From: Streptomyces morookaense
GTDB taxonomy: Bacteria > Actinomycetota > Actinomycetes > Streptomycetales > Streptomycetaceae
Direction: 5' to 3'
Assembly: GCF_013030945.1 (NCBI RefSeq)
Contig: NZ_JABBXF010000067.1
Location: 1 to 64,000, forward strand
DNA: 64,000 nt
The position numbers and the translations under genes were made by a program. Under the pieces are notes generated by a model. That model was not told the DNA's origin. It saw nothing but the letters and a program-made list of their open reading frames with translations, and made no database searches. Shown here piece by piece: positions 43,416 through 52,320 of this stretch. How positions within the stretch are numbered: position 1 is the first letter of the stretch; each line of letters starts with the position of its first letter.

Positions 43416-44495
43416 ATGACGGAATCAAGGGAATCAGAGGCGACTGCACCAGCGGACGGCACACTCGACGAGGCCCTGGACCGGCTTCACCGCACCGGAC
43501 CCGAGCATCTCGGGTGGCTCTCCAATCACGCCCCCATGGCCGTCGAGGCACTCGCCCGGCACGGGCATGCGCCGGACGTCCACGGCTGGATCGACGGCTA
43601 CCGGCACAAGCTCGAGGACATGCCGCCGCGCACCAACCTCTCGATCGGCGAGGTGAATTGGCGTGAAGCACTGGGCGATCCGCGGCATCTCGCCGACTGG
43701 ATCGCCTACTTCACGGATCAGCTGGGCGAGCGCCCCTGGCAGGATGTGCTGGCGACATGGTGGCCCCGGCTGCTGCCCGGCATTCTGGCAGGTGCCACGC
43801 ACCCTGCGATCCGCGTCGGTCACGCCGTGCGGACCCTCCTCACGGACGGGGCCGGGGCATCGCGCACCGTCGAGCTGGGGCACGCGCTCGGCTACTGGGC
43901 GGCCCGGCACCTGCCGTTGGACCCGCCCGCCGTCCCCTCCGGCACCGTCCCTGCCGCCGAGGCGCTGGCGGGCGTGCCGCCCCTGCCCCGCCAGGAGGGC
44001 GGGATCCTGGACCGGGTCGGCCGGCTCTCCGCCACGCCGGGCTGGCCCGCGGCGGCGGGCGCCCTGCGGGCGCCGTCCGGTCCCGACGACGCCCGGGACC
44101 TGCTGGCGGAGCTGGTGCGGGAGGCGACCTGCCGGTACGCGGACCACGCCCACGGCAATCCGGTCATGCTCGTGCACGCCGCCACCGCGCCCGGCGCCGT
44201 CCTGCGCACGCTGCCCGCGCTCCCCCGCGATCTGTGGGTGGCCAGCTGTGCGGCGGCGTGGCAGGCGAGTGCTGTGGTCACGGCCGCGTACGCACCCGCC
44301 TCGCCGCTCGCCTCCTCCACCGCCGCGCCGCCCACCCCCGAGGAGGCGTTCGAGCGGGCGGCGGCGCACGGCGACGAGCATGTGATCAAGTTCGCGGACA
44401 CCGCGCTGGACGTCGTCGCCGCCGATCCCGGCCGGGCGGCCGAGGCGCTGGCCGCCGTGGGCCGCGCCTGCGAGCTGATCGGCAGGGAAGGCTGA
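43416..44495 (+). CDS. Questin oxidase-like protein (DUF4243), 359 aa
   Basis: HPAIRVGHAVRTLL, PPRTNLSIGEVNWREALGD and HAHGNPVMLVHAATAPGAVL match the questin-oxidase family, enzymes that cleave aromatic rings in fungal geodin-type pathways and whose bacterial members are mostly of unknown function. The family has a conserved His-rich central region. A polyketide context is missing here, so the bacterial substrate is unknown. Complete length and good codon use. Confidence 0.8.
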   Translation: MTESRESEATAPADGTLDEALDRLHRTGPEHLGWLSNHAPMAVEALARHGHAPDVHGWIDGYRHKLEDMPPRTNLSIGEVNWREALGDPRHLADWIAYFTDQLGERPWQDVLATWWPRLLPGILAGATHPAIRVGHAVRTLLTDGAGASRTVELGHALGYWAARHLPLDPPAVPSGTVPAAEALAGVPPLPRQEGGILDRVGRLSATPGWPAAAGALRAPSGPDDARDLLAELVREATCRYADHAHGNPVMLVHAATAPGAVLRTLPALPRDLWVASCAAAWQASAVVTAAYAPASPLASSTAAPPTPEEAFERAAAHGDEHVIKFADTALDVVAADPGRAAEALAAVGRACELIGREG

Positions 44496-44517
44496 GCCCC
44501 GCGGTCGCGGCCTGCGG

Positions 44518-45018
44518 TCAGCCCTGCAGGATCTTGTCCAGGAATTCGTCGAGGTTGCCCTGCATACGGGCAAGCCGTTCCTCGACCGACAGGGACTCCT
44601 TGTAGCGGTGCACCAGCGCCGACTGCTTCTTTCCTCGCACATACAGCGGGCAGGCCAGATCCGCGCACATATAGGCGCCGACCGTATTGCCGTCACGGCC
44701 GGAGGCGCCGACTTTGCGGGCGGCCAGGAGGGAGACGCCCGAGCCGGGGTGGCCGGTCAGGCAGAACGAGCACATGGTCGTCTTGGTGAAACTGCGCGGG
44801 CCGCCCTGCGGCACCCGCAGCGTGATGCCCACGGTCTGCTCGCCGCGCTGCGTCACCAGGTATCCGCGGTCGGGGGCTCCCGGGTCGCGCCAGCCCAGGA
44901 AGTCGAGGTCGCCCCAGGGGAGTTCGGAGAGTTCCCGCGGGAGGTTGATCCTGCGTGCTTCGCCCTTCGAGCAGTTGATGAAGGAGGCGCGTATGGCGTT
45001 TTCGCCGAGTGGTTCCAT
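44518..45018 (-). CDS. FBP-domain protein (EF-G-binding, FusB-like), 166 aa
   Basis: C-terminal treble-clef zinc finger with four Cys: TMCSFCLTGH and AYMCADLACPLYVRG. The N-terminal helices (ENAIRASFINCSKGEARRIN) match the FBP/FusB family, which binds elongation factor G and in staphylococci gives fusidic acid resistance. In actinomycetes the physiological role is not established. The ATG at 45018 is used since a conserved start lies there; no RBS, the T-rich stretch upstream may allow leaderless expression. Confidence 0.8.
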   Translation of the reverse strand: MEPLGENAIRASFINCSKGEARRINLPRELSELPWGDLDFLGWRDPGAPDRGYLVTQRGEQTVGITLRVPQGGPRSFTKTTMCSFCLTGHPGSGVSLLAARKVGASGRDGNTVGAYMCADLACPLYVRGKKQSALVHRYKESLSVEERLARMQGNLDEFLDKILQG

Positions 45019-45097
45019 GAGGCGGAAAACTAACAGCCGGACTGCCGGCTGTCGTCCGAGTTTTTCCCGGCTCACCCCGGGAAAGCGCAGGCCGGCG

Positions 45098-45376
45098 TCA
45101 CCGCGCGGTGTATGTCAGGCAGTCGGCCGTGGCCCACACCGAGCCCACCGTGATGCCGGGGGCCTGGCATTCGAGATCGACGTTGTGCCGGCAGCCGACG
45201 ACCTTGCAGGCGCCGACGCGGCCGGTGGACGCGGCGTCGCCGCCCCTCCCCGGGTAGCTGAAGTAGGTGTCGCAGACGGCGTGCGTGGCATCGCCGACGG
45301 TGATGGCCAGGGCGTGGCAGGCGCCTTCCTGGTTGTACGCGCATTCCCCGACCTGGCAGACCGTCACCGCCGGCAT
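45098..45376 (-). CDS. DUF1540-domain protein, 92 aa
   Basis: Two copies of a short Cys module. The first has VTVCQVGECAYNQEGACHAL then ITVGDATHAVCDTYF, and the second CKVVGCRHNVDLECQAPGIT then VGSVWATADCLTY. Each carries four Cys, so two small metal- or disulphide-bound folds are likely. DUF1540 proteins are widespread in Streptomyces and other bacteria with no known function. A strong GGAGGAG lies upstream of the ATG. The FBP gene on the same strand ends up 80 bp downstream. Confidence 0.8.
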   Translation of the reverse strand: MPAVTVCQVGECAYNQEGACHALAITVGDATHAVCDTYFSYPGRGGDAASTGRVGACKVVGCRHNVDLECQAPGITVGSVWATADCLTYTAR

Positions 45377-45507
45377 GTCCACAGTGCTCTCCTCCGCAAC
45401 CGTCCCAGCAATCCGTCTCCACGTCCCCGGGTCTCTTCCTCGGGTTCCGGACGGTGACACCCGGAAGCTCGCTTGTTCACCCGTAAGCCGCGCCACCGGA
45501 AGCCGCG

Positions 45508-46047
45508 TCAGCCGAGCGGTTTCTCGAACCAGGCGACGTCCCAGAACGTGCCGAATTTGCGGCCGACCTGGTGGTGGACGCCGGCCGGGCGGAATCCGAA
45601 GCGTTCGTGCAGCTTGACGGAGGCTTCGTTGGGCTGGGTGATGCCGGCGTAGGCGCGATGGACGTCCTCGCCCGCCAGGGCCTCGAAGAGTGCGCTGTAG
45701 AGCTTGCCGCCGAGGCCGCGGCCGGTGTGCCCGGGGGCCAGGTAGATGCTGGTCTCCACCGACGTCTCGTAGGCCTGTTTGGGGCGCAGGGGGCTGCTGG
45801 AGACGTATCCGAGCACGCGGCCCGCCTCCTCGGCGACGAGCAGCCTGTGGCGGCCGGTGCCGGGGTGGGCTTCCAGCCAGGCGCGGCGCTGCTCGGCTGC
45901 GACGGGTTCGATGTCGAAGGTGACCGGGGTGTGGGTCACGTAGTGGTTGTAGATGTCCGTGAGCTCGGTCAGGTCCGCGGATGCCGCCGGGCGGATCCGT
46001 ATACCAGTGGCTCTGGTACCGGTGCCGGTGCGGGTGCTGTGGTGCAT
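45508..46047 (-). CDS. GNAT acetyltransferase, phosphinothricin acetyltransferase-like, 179 aa
   Basis: GNAT fold of the PAT type: IRPAASADLTELTDIYNHYV followed by THTPVTFDIEP matches the N-terminus of phosphinothricin/methionine-sulfoximine acetyltransferases; SIYLAPGHTGRGLGGKLYSA is the acetyl-CoA-binding motif and ITQPNEASVKLHERFGFRPA the next helix. Such enzymes detoxify amine-bearing analogues of glutamate, or acetylate unknown amines. GAGGAGGG lies seven nt before the ATG at 46047. Not linked to a resistance cassette. Confidence 0.86.
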   Translation of the reverse strand: MHHSTRTGTGTRATGIRIRPAASADLTELTDIYNHYVTHTPVTFDIEPVAAEQRRAWLEAHPGTGRHRLLVAEEAGRVLGYVSSSPLRPKQAYETSVETSIYLAPGHTGRGLGGKLYSALFEALAGEDVHRAYAGITQPNEASVKLHERFGFRPAGVHHQVGRKFGTFWDVAWFEKPLG

Positions 46048-46395
46048 GCGTACGCCCTCCTCGGCGCGGACGCTAGCCGGGAACTGTTACGCGAATATTT
46101 CGGACATGGCCGGCGCGTCAACATGCCGGCCGGGCAGATCCGGCGCAGAGGGTGTCAGCTGACGGTTTTCGGACAAACGCCCACCCATGGGGTGCGCCGG
46201 AACATCGCCGCCCACCGAGGCCGCCACCCCCGACCGGAAGCCTTCCCGTGGCGTGGCGCAGCATCTTCCGTTCATCCGCACCCAACCCGCCCCATGTGAA
46301 AGATTTAGCGTTCAAGGTGCAAATGAGAGGAAGAAACGACTCAAAGTGTTCTTTGTGTTTTGACTCCTGATCGGGCCCCGATCAGGGTCTCGTCC
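46048..46395. promoter_or_regulatory. Regulatory gap before the exporter/NRPS operon
   Basis: No gene is visible in 348 bp. GTCAGCTGAC (46154-46163) is a perfect 10-bp palindrome. About 46297-46372 is far less GC-rich than the rest of the window, with TCAAA (46341-46345) and TTTGA (46359-46363) as inverted arms. This is the probable promoter and leader of the operon. I did not find an iron box. Confidence 0.5.
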
Positions 46396-47676
46396 ATGTC
46401 CCCCTTACCCCGGGTCGCCGCAGGCGGCCTGTTCCGCATGCGCGAGTTCCGGTTCCTGCTCGCGGGTGCCGCTGCCGGCCAGGCGGGTGCCCAGGTCACC
46501 CTGGTCGCGCTGCCGCTCGTGGCCGTCCTCGAACTCGACGCGCCCGCCTTCCAGGTCGGGCTGCTCACCGCCGCCGAGACCGCCGCGTTCCTCCTCGTCG
46601 GGCTGCCGGCGGGGGCGTGGATCGACCGCATGCGCAAACTGCCGCTGCTCGTCCGCGCCGACACCGTCCGAGCCCTGGCCATGGCCAGTGTTCCCCTGGC
46701 GGGTGCCGCCGGTGTGCTGACCATGGCCCAGCTGTACGCCGTCGCACTGGTCACCGGCGTGGCGACCGTCTTCTTCGACGTGGCCCACCAGAGCTACCTG
46801 CCGCAGCTGCTGCCCCGGGATCGGCTGGTCGCGGGCAACGGGGCGCTGGAAGCGGTGCGTTCGACGTCCCAGGTGGCCGGGCCCGGGATCGGCGGCGGGC
46901 TGGTGCAGCTCGTCGGTGCCCACCTGGCCATCGCGGCGAACGCCCTCGGCTACGCCGTCTCCGCGCTGTTCCTCCTGGGCATCCGCCGCCCCGAGAGCAC
47001 GCCGCAGCCGGCACCCGGTGCGTCGCTGCGCGCAGACATCGCGGAGGGCCTGCGCTTCGTGCTCGGCCAGCCGCTGCTGCGGGTCATCGCCGTCACGACC
47101 GCCCTGGGCAACTTCTTCACCGCGGTGCTGATGGCCACGCAGACCGTCTTCCTGGTGCGGGTCGCCGGTCTCGAACCGGCCGCGCTCGGGCTGATGTTGT
47201 CGGTCTCCGCCGTGGGCGGCCTCGCCGGTGCGCTGTGCGCGGGCAGACTGGCCGGCCGGTTCGGGCAGGCCCGCCTCATCTGGCTGTCGGCACTGGTCAC
47301 CGGACCGTTCGCACTGCTGTGGCCGCTGTCGGGGAAGGGCACCACCGCGCTGTTCGCGCTCGCCTCGGGCGTCGTCTTCTTCGGCTCGGTCGTCTACAAC
47401 GTCGCCCAGGTGAGCTTCCGTCAGGCGCTGTGCCCGCCACGGCTGCTCGGCCGCATGAACGCCACGCTGCGCTTCCTGATGTGGGGCACCCTGCCGCTCG
47501 GCGCCCTGACCGGCGGCGCCATCGCAGGGGCGTACGGAGCCCGTGCCGCCCTGTGGCTGTGCGCGGCGGGATTCCTCCTCGTGCCCCTGCCCCTGCTGCT
47601 GTCGCCGCTGCGCCGGATGCGCGACCTGCCCTCGACCGTGCACGAGGACCGTGGCGAGACCGTCGCCACCGGCTGA
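46396..47676 (+). CDS. MFS exporter at the head of the NRPS operon, 426 aa
   Basis: Twelve hydrophobic segments. The opening GGLFRMREFRFLLAGAAAGQ and the loop PAGAWIDRMRKLPLLVRADT resemble the EntS/MFS_3 group that exports siderophores and small peptides. The C-terminal helices carry GRMNATLRFLMWGTLPLGAL, also typical. A TTG at 46360 would give a longer form, but AGGG eight nt before the ATG at 46396 favours this start. Codon 4 is TTA (46405-46407), so translation should depend on bldA tRNA. Probable role: export of the peptide made by the following genes. Confidence 0.82.
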   Translation: MSPLPRVAAGGLFRMREFRFLLAGAAAGQAGAQVTLVALPLVAVLELDAPAFQVGLLTAAETAAFLLVGLPAGAWIDRMRKLPLLVRADTVRALAMASVPLAGAAGVLTMAQLYAVALVTGVATVFFDVAHQSYLPQLLPRDRLVAGNGALEAVRSTSQVAGPGIGGGLVQLVGAHLAIAANALGYAVSALFLLGIRRPESTPQPAPGASLRADIAEGLRFVLGQPLLRVIAVTTALGNFFTAVLMATQTVFLVRVAGLEPAALGLMLSVSAVGGLAGALCAGRLAGRFGQARLIWLSALVTGPFALLWPLSGKGTTALFALASGVVFFGSVVYNVAQVSFRQALCPPRLLGRMNATLRFLMWGTLPLGALTGGAIAGAYGARAALWLCAAGFLLVPLPLLLSPLRRMRDLPSTVHEDRGETVATG

Positions 47677-47694
47677 CACAGCCGCCTTGCCCGT

Positions 47695-47720
47695 GCTTCA
47701 CGATCACGCTTCACGATCAC
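47695..47720. repeat. Perfect 13-bp tandem duplication before the condensation gene
   Basis: GCTTCACGATCAC occurs twice in direct succession (47695-47707 and 47708-47720), ending 13 nt before the GTG at 47734. It lies in the exporter-condensation gene gap and could reflect replication slippage or a site for a regulator. Confidence 0.6.
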
Positions 47721-47733
47721 GAGAGAAGACCCC

Positions 47734-49053
47734 GTGTCCCCCAGCATCACGAGCCAGTATCTGGCCCGTTACCGACGCCTCGGCACAGGCGACCAGCCGA
47801 CGGACCTGCTTCCGCTCACCGGTGCCCAGCGCCGTTTCGTCCTGGCGCGCTCCCTCGACGCCGCGGGCCGTCCGGACGTGGTCCCGATGTTCTTCGCCTT
47901 CCCCCGCGGCACCGTCGACACGGCACGGCTCCGTGCGGCCGCATGCCACCTCGCCGCCCTCCACCCCGCGTTACGCGCCCGCCCCGGCGTCGTCCGCGGC
48001 ACCCCCGTCCTCCGCCCGGCCGCGCCGGACGTGCCGCTGGAGCTCCTCGGCTGCGGCCCCGGCGAAGACGTGCACACGGTACTGCGCCGGGCACTGGCCG
48101 CATGGGCGGCCGAAGGCCCGCCCATGCGGCTCTACTTGGCGCAGGGCGGCCCGGCCGCCGGGGAGGAGGTGCTCGCGGTGGTACTCGACCACGCCGTCTG
48201 TGACGGCCAGTCACTCGCCCGCATCGTCGAGGAGCTGGGCACCGCCTACCGCGACGGCCGCGGCCCCGCGGATGTGCCGACCTCCGCCGCAACCGCGGAA
48301 CTTGCCGCCTACCGAGAGACGGTGCTGCTCCAGCTCGATGCCGAACACCGGGCAGCGGCGCCCGATGCGCTGGCCTACTGGGGTGAACGCCTGCGCGCCG
48401 CGGGCGAATCGGCCCCGCTCCCCCGGCCCGGGGCCGTCGCCGCGGGCGCGCTGCCGACCGGGGCGGCCGAGGCGCTCCTCCCCTGCCCCGACGGCGGGGC
48501 CCCGTTCCCCTCGCTCCTCGACGCCTGCCGTGCCGCGGCCGGGGCCCTGTTCGGGGCCGGGGCCGTCTCCCCCCTCGGCTACCCGTGGGGCGGGCGCCCG
48601 GCGGGCGCGCCGCCCGTGCTCGGCTGCTTCCTCAACACCGTGGTGTTCCCGGCCGCGACCGGCGCGGTCCCGTTCCCGCCAGAGGCGACGTCCGAGGTGA
48701 CGCCCGACGCGACGGCCGAGGCCTGGTGGGACGATCTCGACCGCGCCGACACCCCGTTCGACGAAGTGGTGCACGCCGCCCGGTCGGCCGGGGCGCCCTG
48801 GTCCGGCCGCCTCGACGGGATGCTGACCGTGGACGACGTCCGGCGCCGCCCCCCGCTGTGCCTGGGCGGGGTGGAGGGGCGCGAGGTGCACGTCGACGGG
48901 CGCCGGATACCGGCCCCTTTCGCGTTCTCGGTCACCCAGGGGCCCGAGCTCCGCCTCCGCATGGCGTGGGACCGTGCGGTTCTCGACGACCGCACCGCCG
49001 AGGAGGCGTTCGCCGCCTTCCGGGGAGCGCTGAGCTCCCCCGTCCCGGCCTGA
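47734..49053 (+). CDS. Stand-alone condensation-domain protein, 439 aa
   Basis: One NRPS condensation-like domain. The catalytic motif is DHAVCDG (His153), that is HHxxxDG with the first His replaced by Asp while the catalytic second His and the DG are kept. Further C-domain features: LLPLTGAQRRFVLARSLDAA at the N-terminus and CFLNTVVFPA in the C-terminal lobe. No A or T domain is attached. It may join substrates in trans or acylate the peptide's N-terminus. GTG start, no strong RBS. TTA codon 80 (47971-47973) implies bldA control. Confidence 0.8.
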   Translation: MSPSITSQYLARYRRLGTGDQPTDLLPLTGAQRRFVLARSLDAAGRPDVVPMFFAFPRGTVDTARLRAAACHLAALHPALRARPGVVRGTPVLRPAAPDVPLELLGCGPGEDVHTVLRRALAAWAAEGPPMRLYLAQGGPAAGEEVLAVVLDHAVCDGQSLARIVEELGTAYRDGRGPADVPTSAATAELAAYRETVLLQLDAEHRAAAPDALAYWGERLRAAGESAPLPRPGAVAAGALPTGAAEALLPCPDGGAPFPSLLDACRAAAGALFGAGAVSPLGYPWGGRPAGAPPVLGCFLNTVVFPAATGAVPFPPEATSEVTPDATAEAWWDDLDRADTPFDEVVHAARSAGAPWSGRLDGMLTVDDVRRRPPLCLGGVEGREVHVDGRRIPAPFAFSVTQGPELRLRMAWDRAVLDDRTAEEAFAAFRGALSSPVPA

Positions 49054-49176
49054 CCCGGCCACCTCCGCCGGCCGGCAGCGCGATCCGCTGCCCCCGCCGG
49101 CACCACCACCGGGCGGTGCGCCACCGTGCCGCACCCCGCGCCCGGAACCCCGACCCGACAACCCCAGGGATCGCCC

Positions 49177-52100
49177 ATGCTCCCCCTCTCCTCCTCGCAG
49201 GAGATCGTCTGGCTGCACGAACAAGTGCAACCGGGCAGCCGCGCCTACAACTTCACCGCCGCACTCGACCTGTGGGGCACCCTCGACACCGAGGCCCTGC
49301 GCCACGGACTCCGCACCGTGCTCGGCCGCCACCCCGGCCTGCGGCTCGAACTCGTGCCTGCCGAGGGGGCGTTGCCCGCGCAGCGCGTCGCCGACGACTG
49401 CGCGCCCCGTCTGCGCACCGTGGACCTGTCCGGGGAAGCGGACCCGGAGGCCGCGTTCGAGACGCTGCTGCGCGCCGAGGCCGAAGCCCCGCTCGACACC
49501 TTCCAGGCGCCGCTGCTGCGCTGGACCCTGGTCCGGCTGTCCGAGCGGCAGCACCGGCTCGTGCACGTGGAACACCATCTGATCCACGACGGGCACTCGT
49601 TCGCGATCCTGCTGGGCGACGTCTTCGGCGCCTACCGCGCCCACGTCCGCGGCGAGACGTTCGCCCCCGCACCCGCCTCCTCCTATGCCGACCACGTGCG
49701 CGCCCAGGCCGACGGCGTGCGGGCCGACGAGCGGCGGGCGAGCCTGCAGTACTGGACCGGGGAACTGCGCGACGCCTCGTACGACATGCCGCTGCCCGGT
49801 CTGACCCGGCCCGGTGCACAGCGCCGGCACCGGGGCGCGCAGCTGCGCCAGTCCATCGGCGCGGACCTCGCCGAACGGCTGCGCGCCCACGCCCGGGAGC
49901 GCGGGCTGACGCCGTTCGCCGCACTGCTGGGGCTCTTCGCCGAACTGCTGCGACGCCACAGCGGCCGCGCGGACCTGGTGGTCGGCACCGCGGTCGGCAA
50001 CCGGCCGCGCGGCTTCGAGGACGCCGTCGGCATGTTCGTCAACACCGTTCCGCTGCGGCTGCGGCTGGATCCCGGGGCCCCGGCCGAGGACGCGATGGAC
50101 GAGGTGACCGACACGCTCATCCGCGCCCTGCCGCACCAGGAGATACCGGTGCAGGAGCTGACCCGCGCACTCGCCCTGCACACGTCGGGGGCCGACAACC
50201 CGCTGTTCGGCGTGATGTTCAGCGCACACGACGCCGTGCTGCCCGACATGGAGGTGCCGGGCCTGGACATCTCCCTGTTCGAGGGGTTCAACACCGGCAC
50301 CACCCGCTTCGACCTCGACGTGGTGCTCATCCCGGACGACCGCCGCGGGGTCGGCCCCCGGTACGGGGTCCCGGGCATGCTGCTGGTCTGGGACTACGAC
50401 GCCGACCTGTTCGGGGCGGACGTCGCCGAGCTGCTCGCCGCACGGTTCCTGGACCTGCTGCGGGCCTACCTGGACGCCCCCGCCACCGCTCTCGCCGACC
50501 TGGCCCCGCCGCCGGCGCCGGCCCTGCCCGTCGCACCCGCGCAGTCCGCCGCCGCGGACCGCGATCCGCTCGACCCCGTCGCCGCCCACGACCCGGCCCG
50601 GCCCGCGCTGCTCGTCGGCGAACACCGCATCGGCTACGGCGCGTTGAACGAACGGGTCTCCTCCCTCGCCGAGCGGATGCTGGCGGCCGGGGTGCAGGCG
50701 GGCCGGCCGGTCGCGGCGGTGCTGCCCCGCGGCGTGGACACGGTGGTGACGTTGCTGGCCTGTCTCCGGACCGGCGCCGTGTACTGCCCGCTGTCCCCGT
50801 CCGACCCGCCCGCGCGGCTGGAGCTGCTGCTCGACCGGCTGGACCCGGCGCTGGTGCTCACCTCCGCGGCAGCGGCCGCGTCCGTTCCCCCGCACCTGCC
50901 CGCGGCCACGGTCGACGCCCCCACGCTGCCACCGGCCCGGCCGGGCGCCGCGGTCCCGGGTGCGTACGTCGTCCACACCTCCGGGTCGACCGGCATACCC
51001 AAGCCGGTCGCAGTCGGCCGGACGGCCCTGGAGAACCATCTGACCGGCACGGCCGAACGGTTCGGGCTGACGGCCGACGACCGGGTGCTGCTCTTCGCCC
51101 AGCCGTCCTTCGACGTGGCACTCGAAGAGGTGCTGCCGTCGCTGTACGCGGGCGCCTGCCTGGTCGTGCCGGAGTGGGAGGTGCCCACCGGCGCCGAACT
51201 GGCCGGGCTGCTGGCCTCCGCGCAGGTCTCGGTTGCCAACCTGCCCACCAGCTACTTCCTCGCCACCCGGCAGGAGCTGCAAGCACCGCTGCGCGAGCGG
51301 ACCTGGACGCCGCGGCTGCTGGTGCTCGGCGGCGAACGCATCCCGGCGGACGCCTTGCGCGGCTTCCTCGCGGACATCGACGCCACGGTGCTCAACGCCT
51401 ATGGCGTGACGGAGGCGGCCGTCACCACCACGGTGCACGAGATCACCCGGGACGCCCTCGCGGACGGCACGGAGATCCCGCTCGGCACCGAGCTGCCCGG
51501 CGAGCGCGTCCACGTCCTGGACGCACACCTGCGGCCGCTGCCGGACGGCGCCGTCGGCGAACTGGCCATTGCCGGGGCCGGGTTGGCCGAGGGCTACGCC
51601 GGCAACCCCGAGGCCACCGCGGCCCGCTTCGTCCGCATCGACGCGCTCGGCGGCGAGCGGGTCTATCTCACCGGCGACTTGGGCTACCGCGGCCGGGACG
51701 GGCTGCTGCGCTTCCTGGGCCGCCGCGACAACCAGATCAAGCTGCGCGGCCACCGCATCGAGCTGGAGGAGGTGGAGGCCGCGGCGTCCGCGGTGCTCGG
51801 CGGCCGGTCCTGCGCCGTCGTCCTCGACCAGGACACGCCGGGCGGTCCCCGGCTGGTCGGCTTCGTCGACGGCGGCACGGACGGCGGACGGCCCTGGGAC
51901 GAGCAGGCGTTGCACGCCGAGCTGAGCAGCCGGCTGCCCGGCGCCCTGGTGCCCGGCCGCTGGGTGCAGCTGGCGGAGATGCCCGCCCTGGCCGGCGGCA
52001 AGCCCGACCGGGCGGCGCTGGTACGCATGGCCGCGGGCCTGGAGCGGACGGCCCCGGCGGCGGCGGAGAGCACCCCTGTCGCCGATCCCGCGGTGGCCCT

Positions 52101-52320
52101 GCTCGCCGAGGGCTGGCGCGAGGTGCTCGGACACGGCCGCTTCGACGAGGCCTCGCACTTCTTCCACGTCGGCGGGCACTCGCTGCTCGCCGCGCAGCTG
52201 GCGGCCTGGCTCGAGCCGCGCCTGGGCGGCCGGCCGCCGCTGCGCACCCTCTTCCGTCATCCCGTGCTGGCCGACCAGGCCCGCGCGCTGGCCGCCACGA
52301 CCGCATCGAAGGAGTCCTGA
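49177..52320 (+). CDS. NRPS module C-A-T, 1047 aa
   Basis: Condensation domain 1-430 with intact HHxxxDG (His133-His134, HHLIHDG); adenylation domain about 450-930 with core A3 TSGSTGIPKPV (~601), A5 NAYGVTEA, A7 YLTGDLGYRG and A10 GGKPDRAAL; carrier domain with HVGGHSLL (phosphopantetheine Ser1002). By hand alignment to GrsA the ten-residue code reads D V E N V G A V T K. Glu at position 239 favours a basic side chain such as ornithine, lysine or arginine, an inference only. Ends TGATG-coupled to the next gene. Confidence 0.9.
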   Translation: MLPLSSSQEIVWLHEQVQPGSRAYNFTAALDLWGTLDTEALRHGLRTVLGRHPGLRLELVPAEGALPAQRVADDCAPRLRTVDLSGEADPEAAFETLLRAEAEAPLDTFQAPLLRWTLVRLSERQHRLVHVEHHLIHDGHSFAILLGDVFGAYRAHVRGETFAPAPASSYADHVRAQADGVRADERRASLQYWTGELRDASYDMPLPGLTRPGAQRRHRGAQLRQSIGADLAERLRAHARERGLTPFAALLGLFAELLRRHSGRADLVVGTAVGNRPRGFEDAVGMFVNTVPLRLRLDPGAPAEDAMDEVTDTLIRALPHQEIPVQELTRALALHTSGADNPLFGVMFSAHDAVLPDMEVPGLDISLFEGFNTGTTRFDLDVVLIPDDRRGVGPRYGVPGMLLVWDYDADLFGADVAELLAARFLDLLRAYLDAPATALADLAPPPAPALPVAPAQSAAADRDPLDPVAAHDPARPALLVGEHRIGYGALNERVSSLAERMLAAGVQAGRPVAAVLPRGVDTVVTLLACLRTGAVYCPLSPSDPPARLELLLDRLDPALVLTSAAAAASVPPHLPAATVDAPTLPPARPGAAVPGAYVVHTSGSTGIPKPVAVGRTALENHLTGTAERFGLTADDRVLLFAQPSFDVALEEVLPSLYAGACLVVPEWEVPTGAELAGLLASAQVSVANLPTSYFLATRQELQAPLRERTWTPRLLVLGGERIPADALRGFLADIDATVLNAYGVTEAAVTTTVHEITRDALADGTEIPLGTELPGERVHVLDAHLRPLPDGAVGELAIAGAGLAEGYAGNPEATAARFVRIDALGGERVYLTGDLGYRGRDGLLRFLGRRDNQIKLRGHRIELEEVEAAASAVLGGRSCAVVLDQDTPGGPRLVGFVDGGTDGGRPWDEQALHAELSSRLPGALVPGRWVQLAEMPALAGGKPDRAALVRMAAGLERTAPAAAESTPVADPAVALLAEGWREVLGHGRFDEASHFFHVGGHSLLAAQLAAWLEPRLGGRPPLRTLFRHPVLADQARALAATTASKES

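Noticed and set aside
46048..46395. Iron box to mark the NRPS operon as siderophore-related
   Set aside because: No TTAGGTTAGGCTCACCTAA-like palindrome is found, and no hydroxamate- or catecholate-forming enzymes lie nearby. The exporter type alone is not enough.
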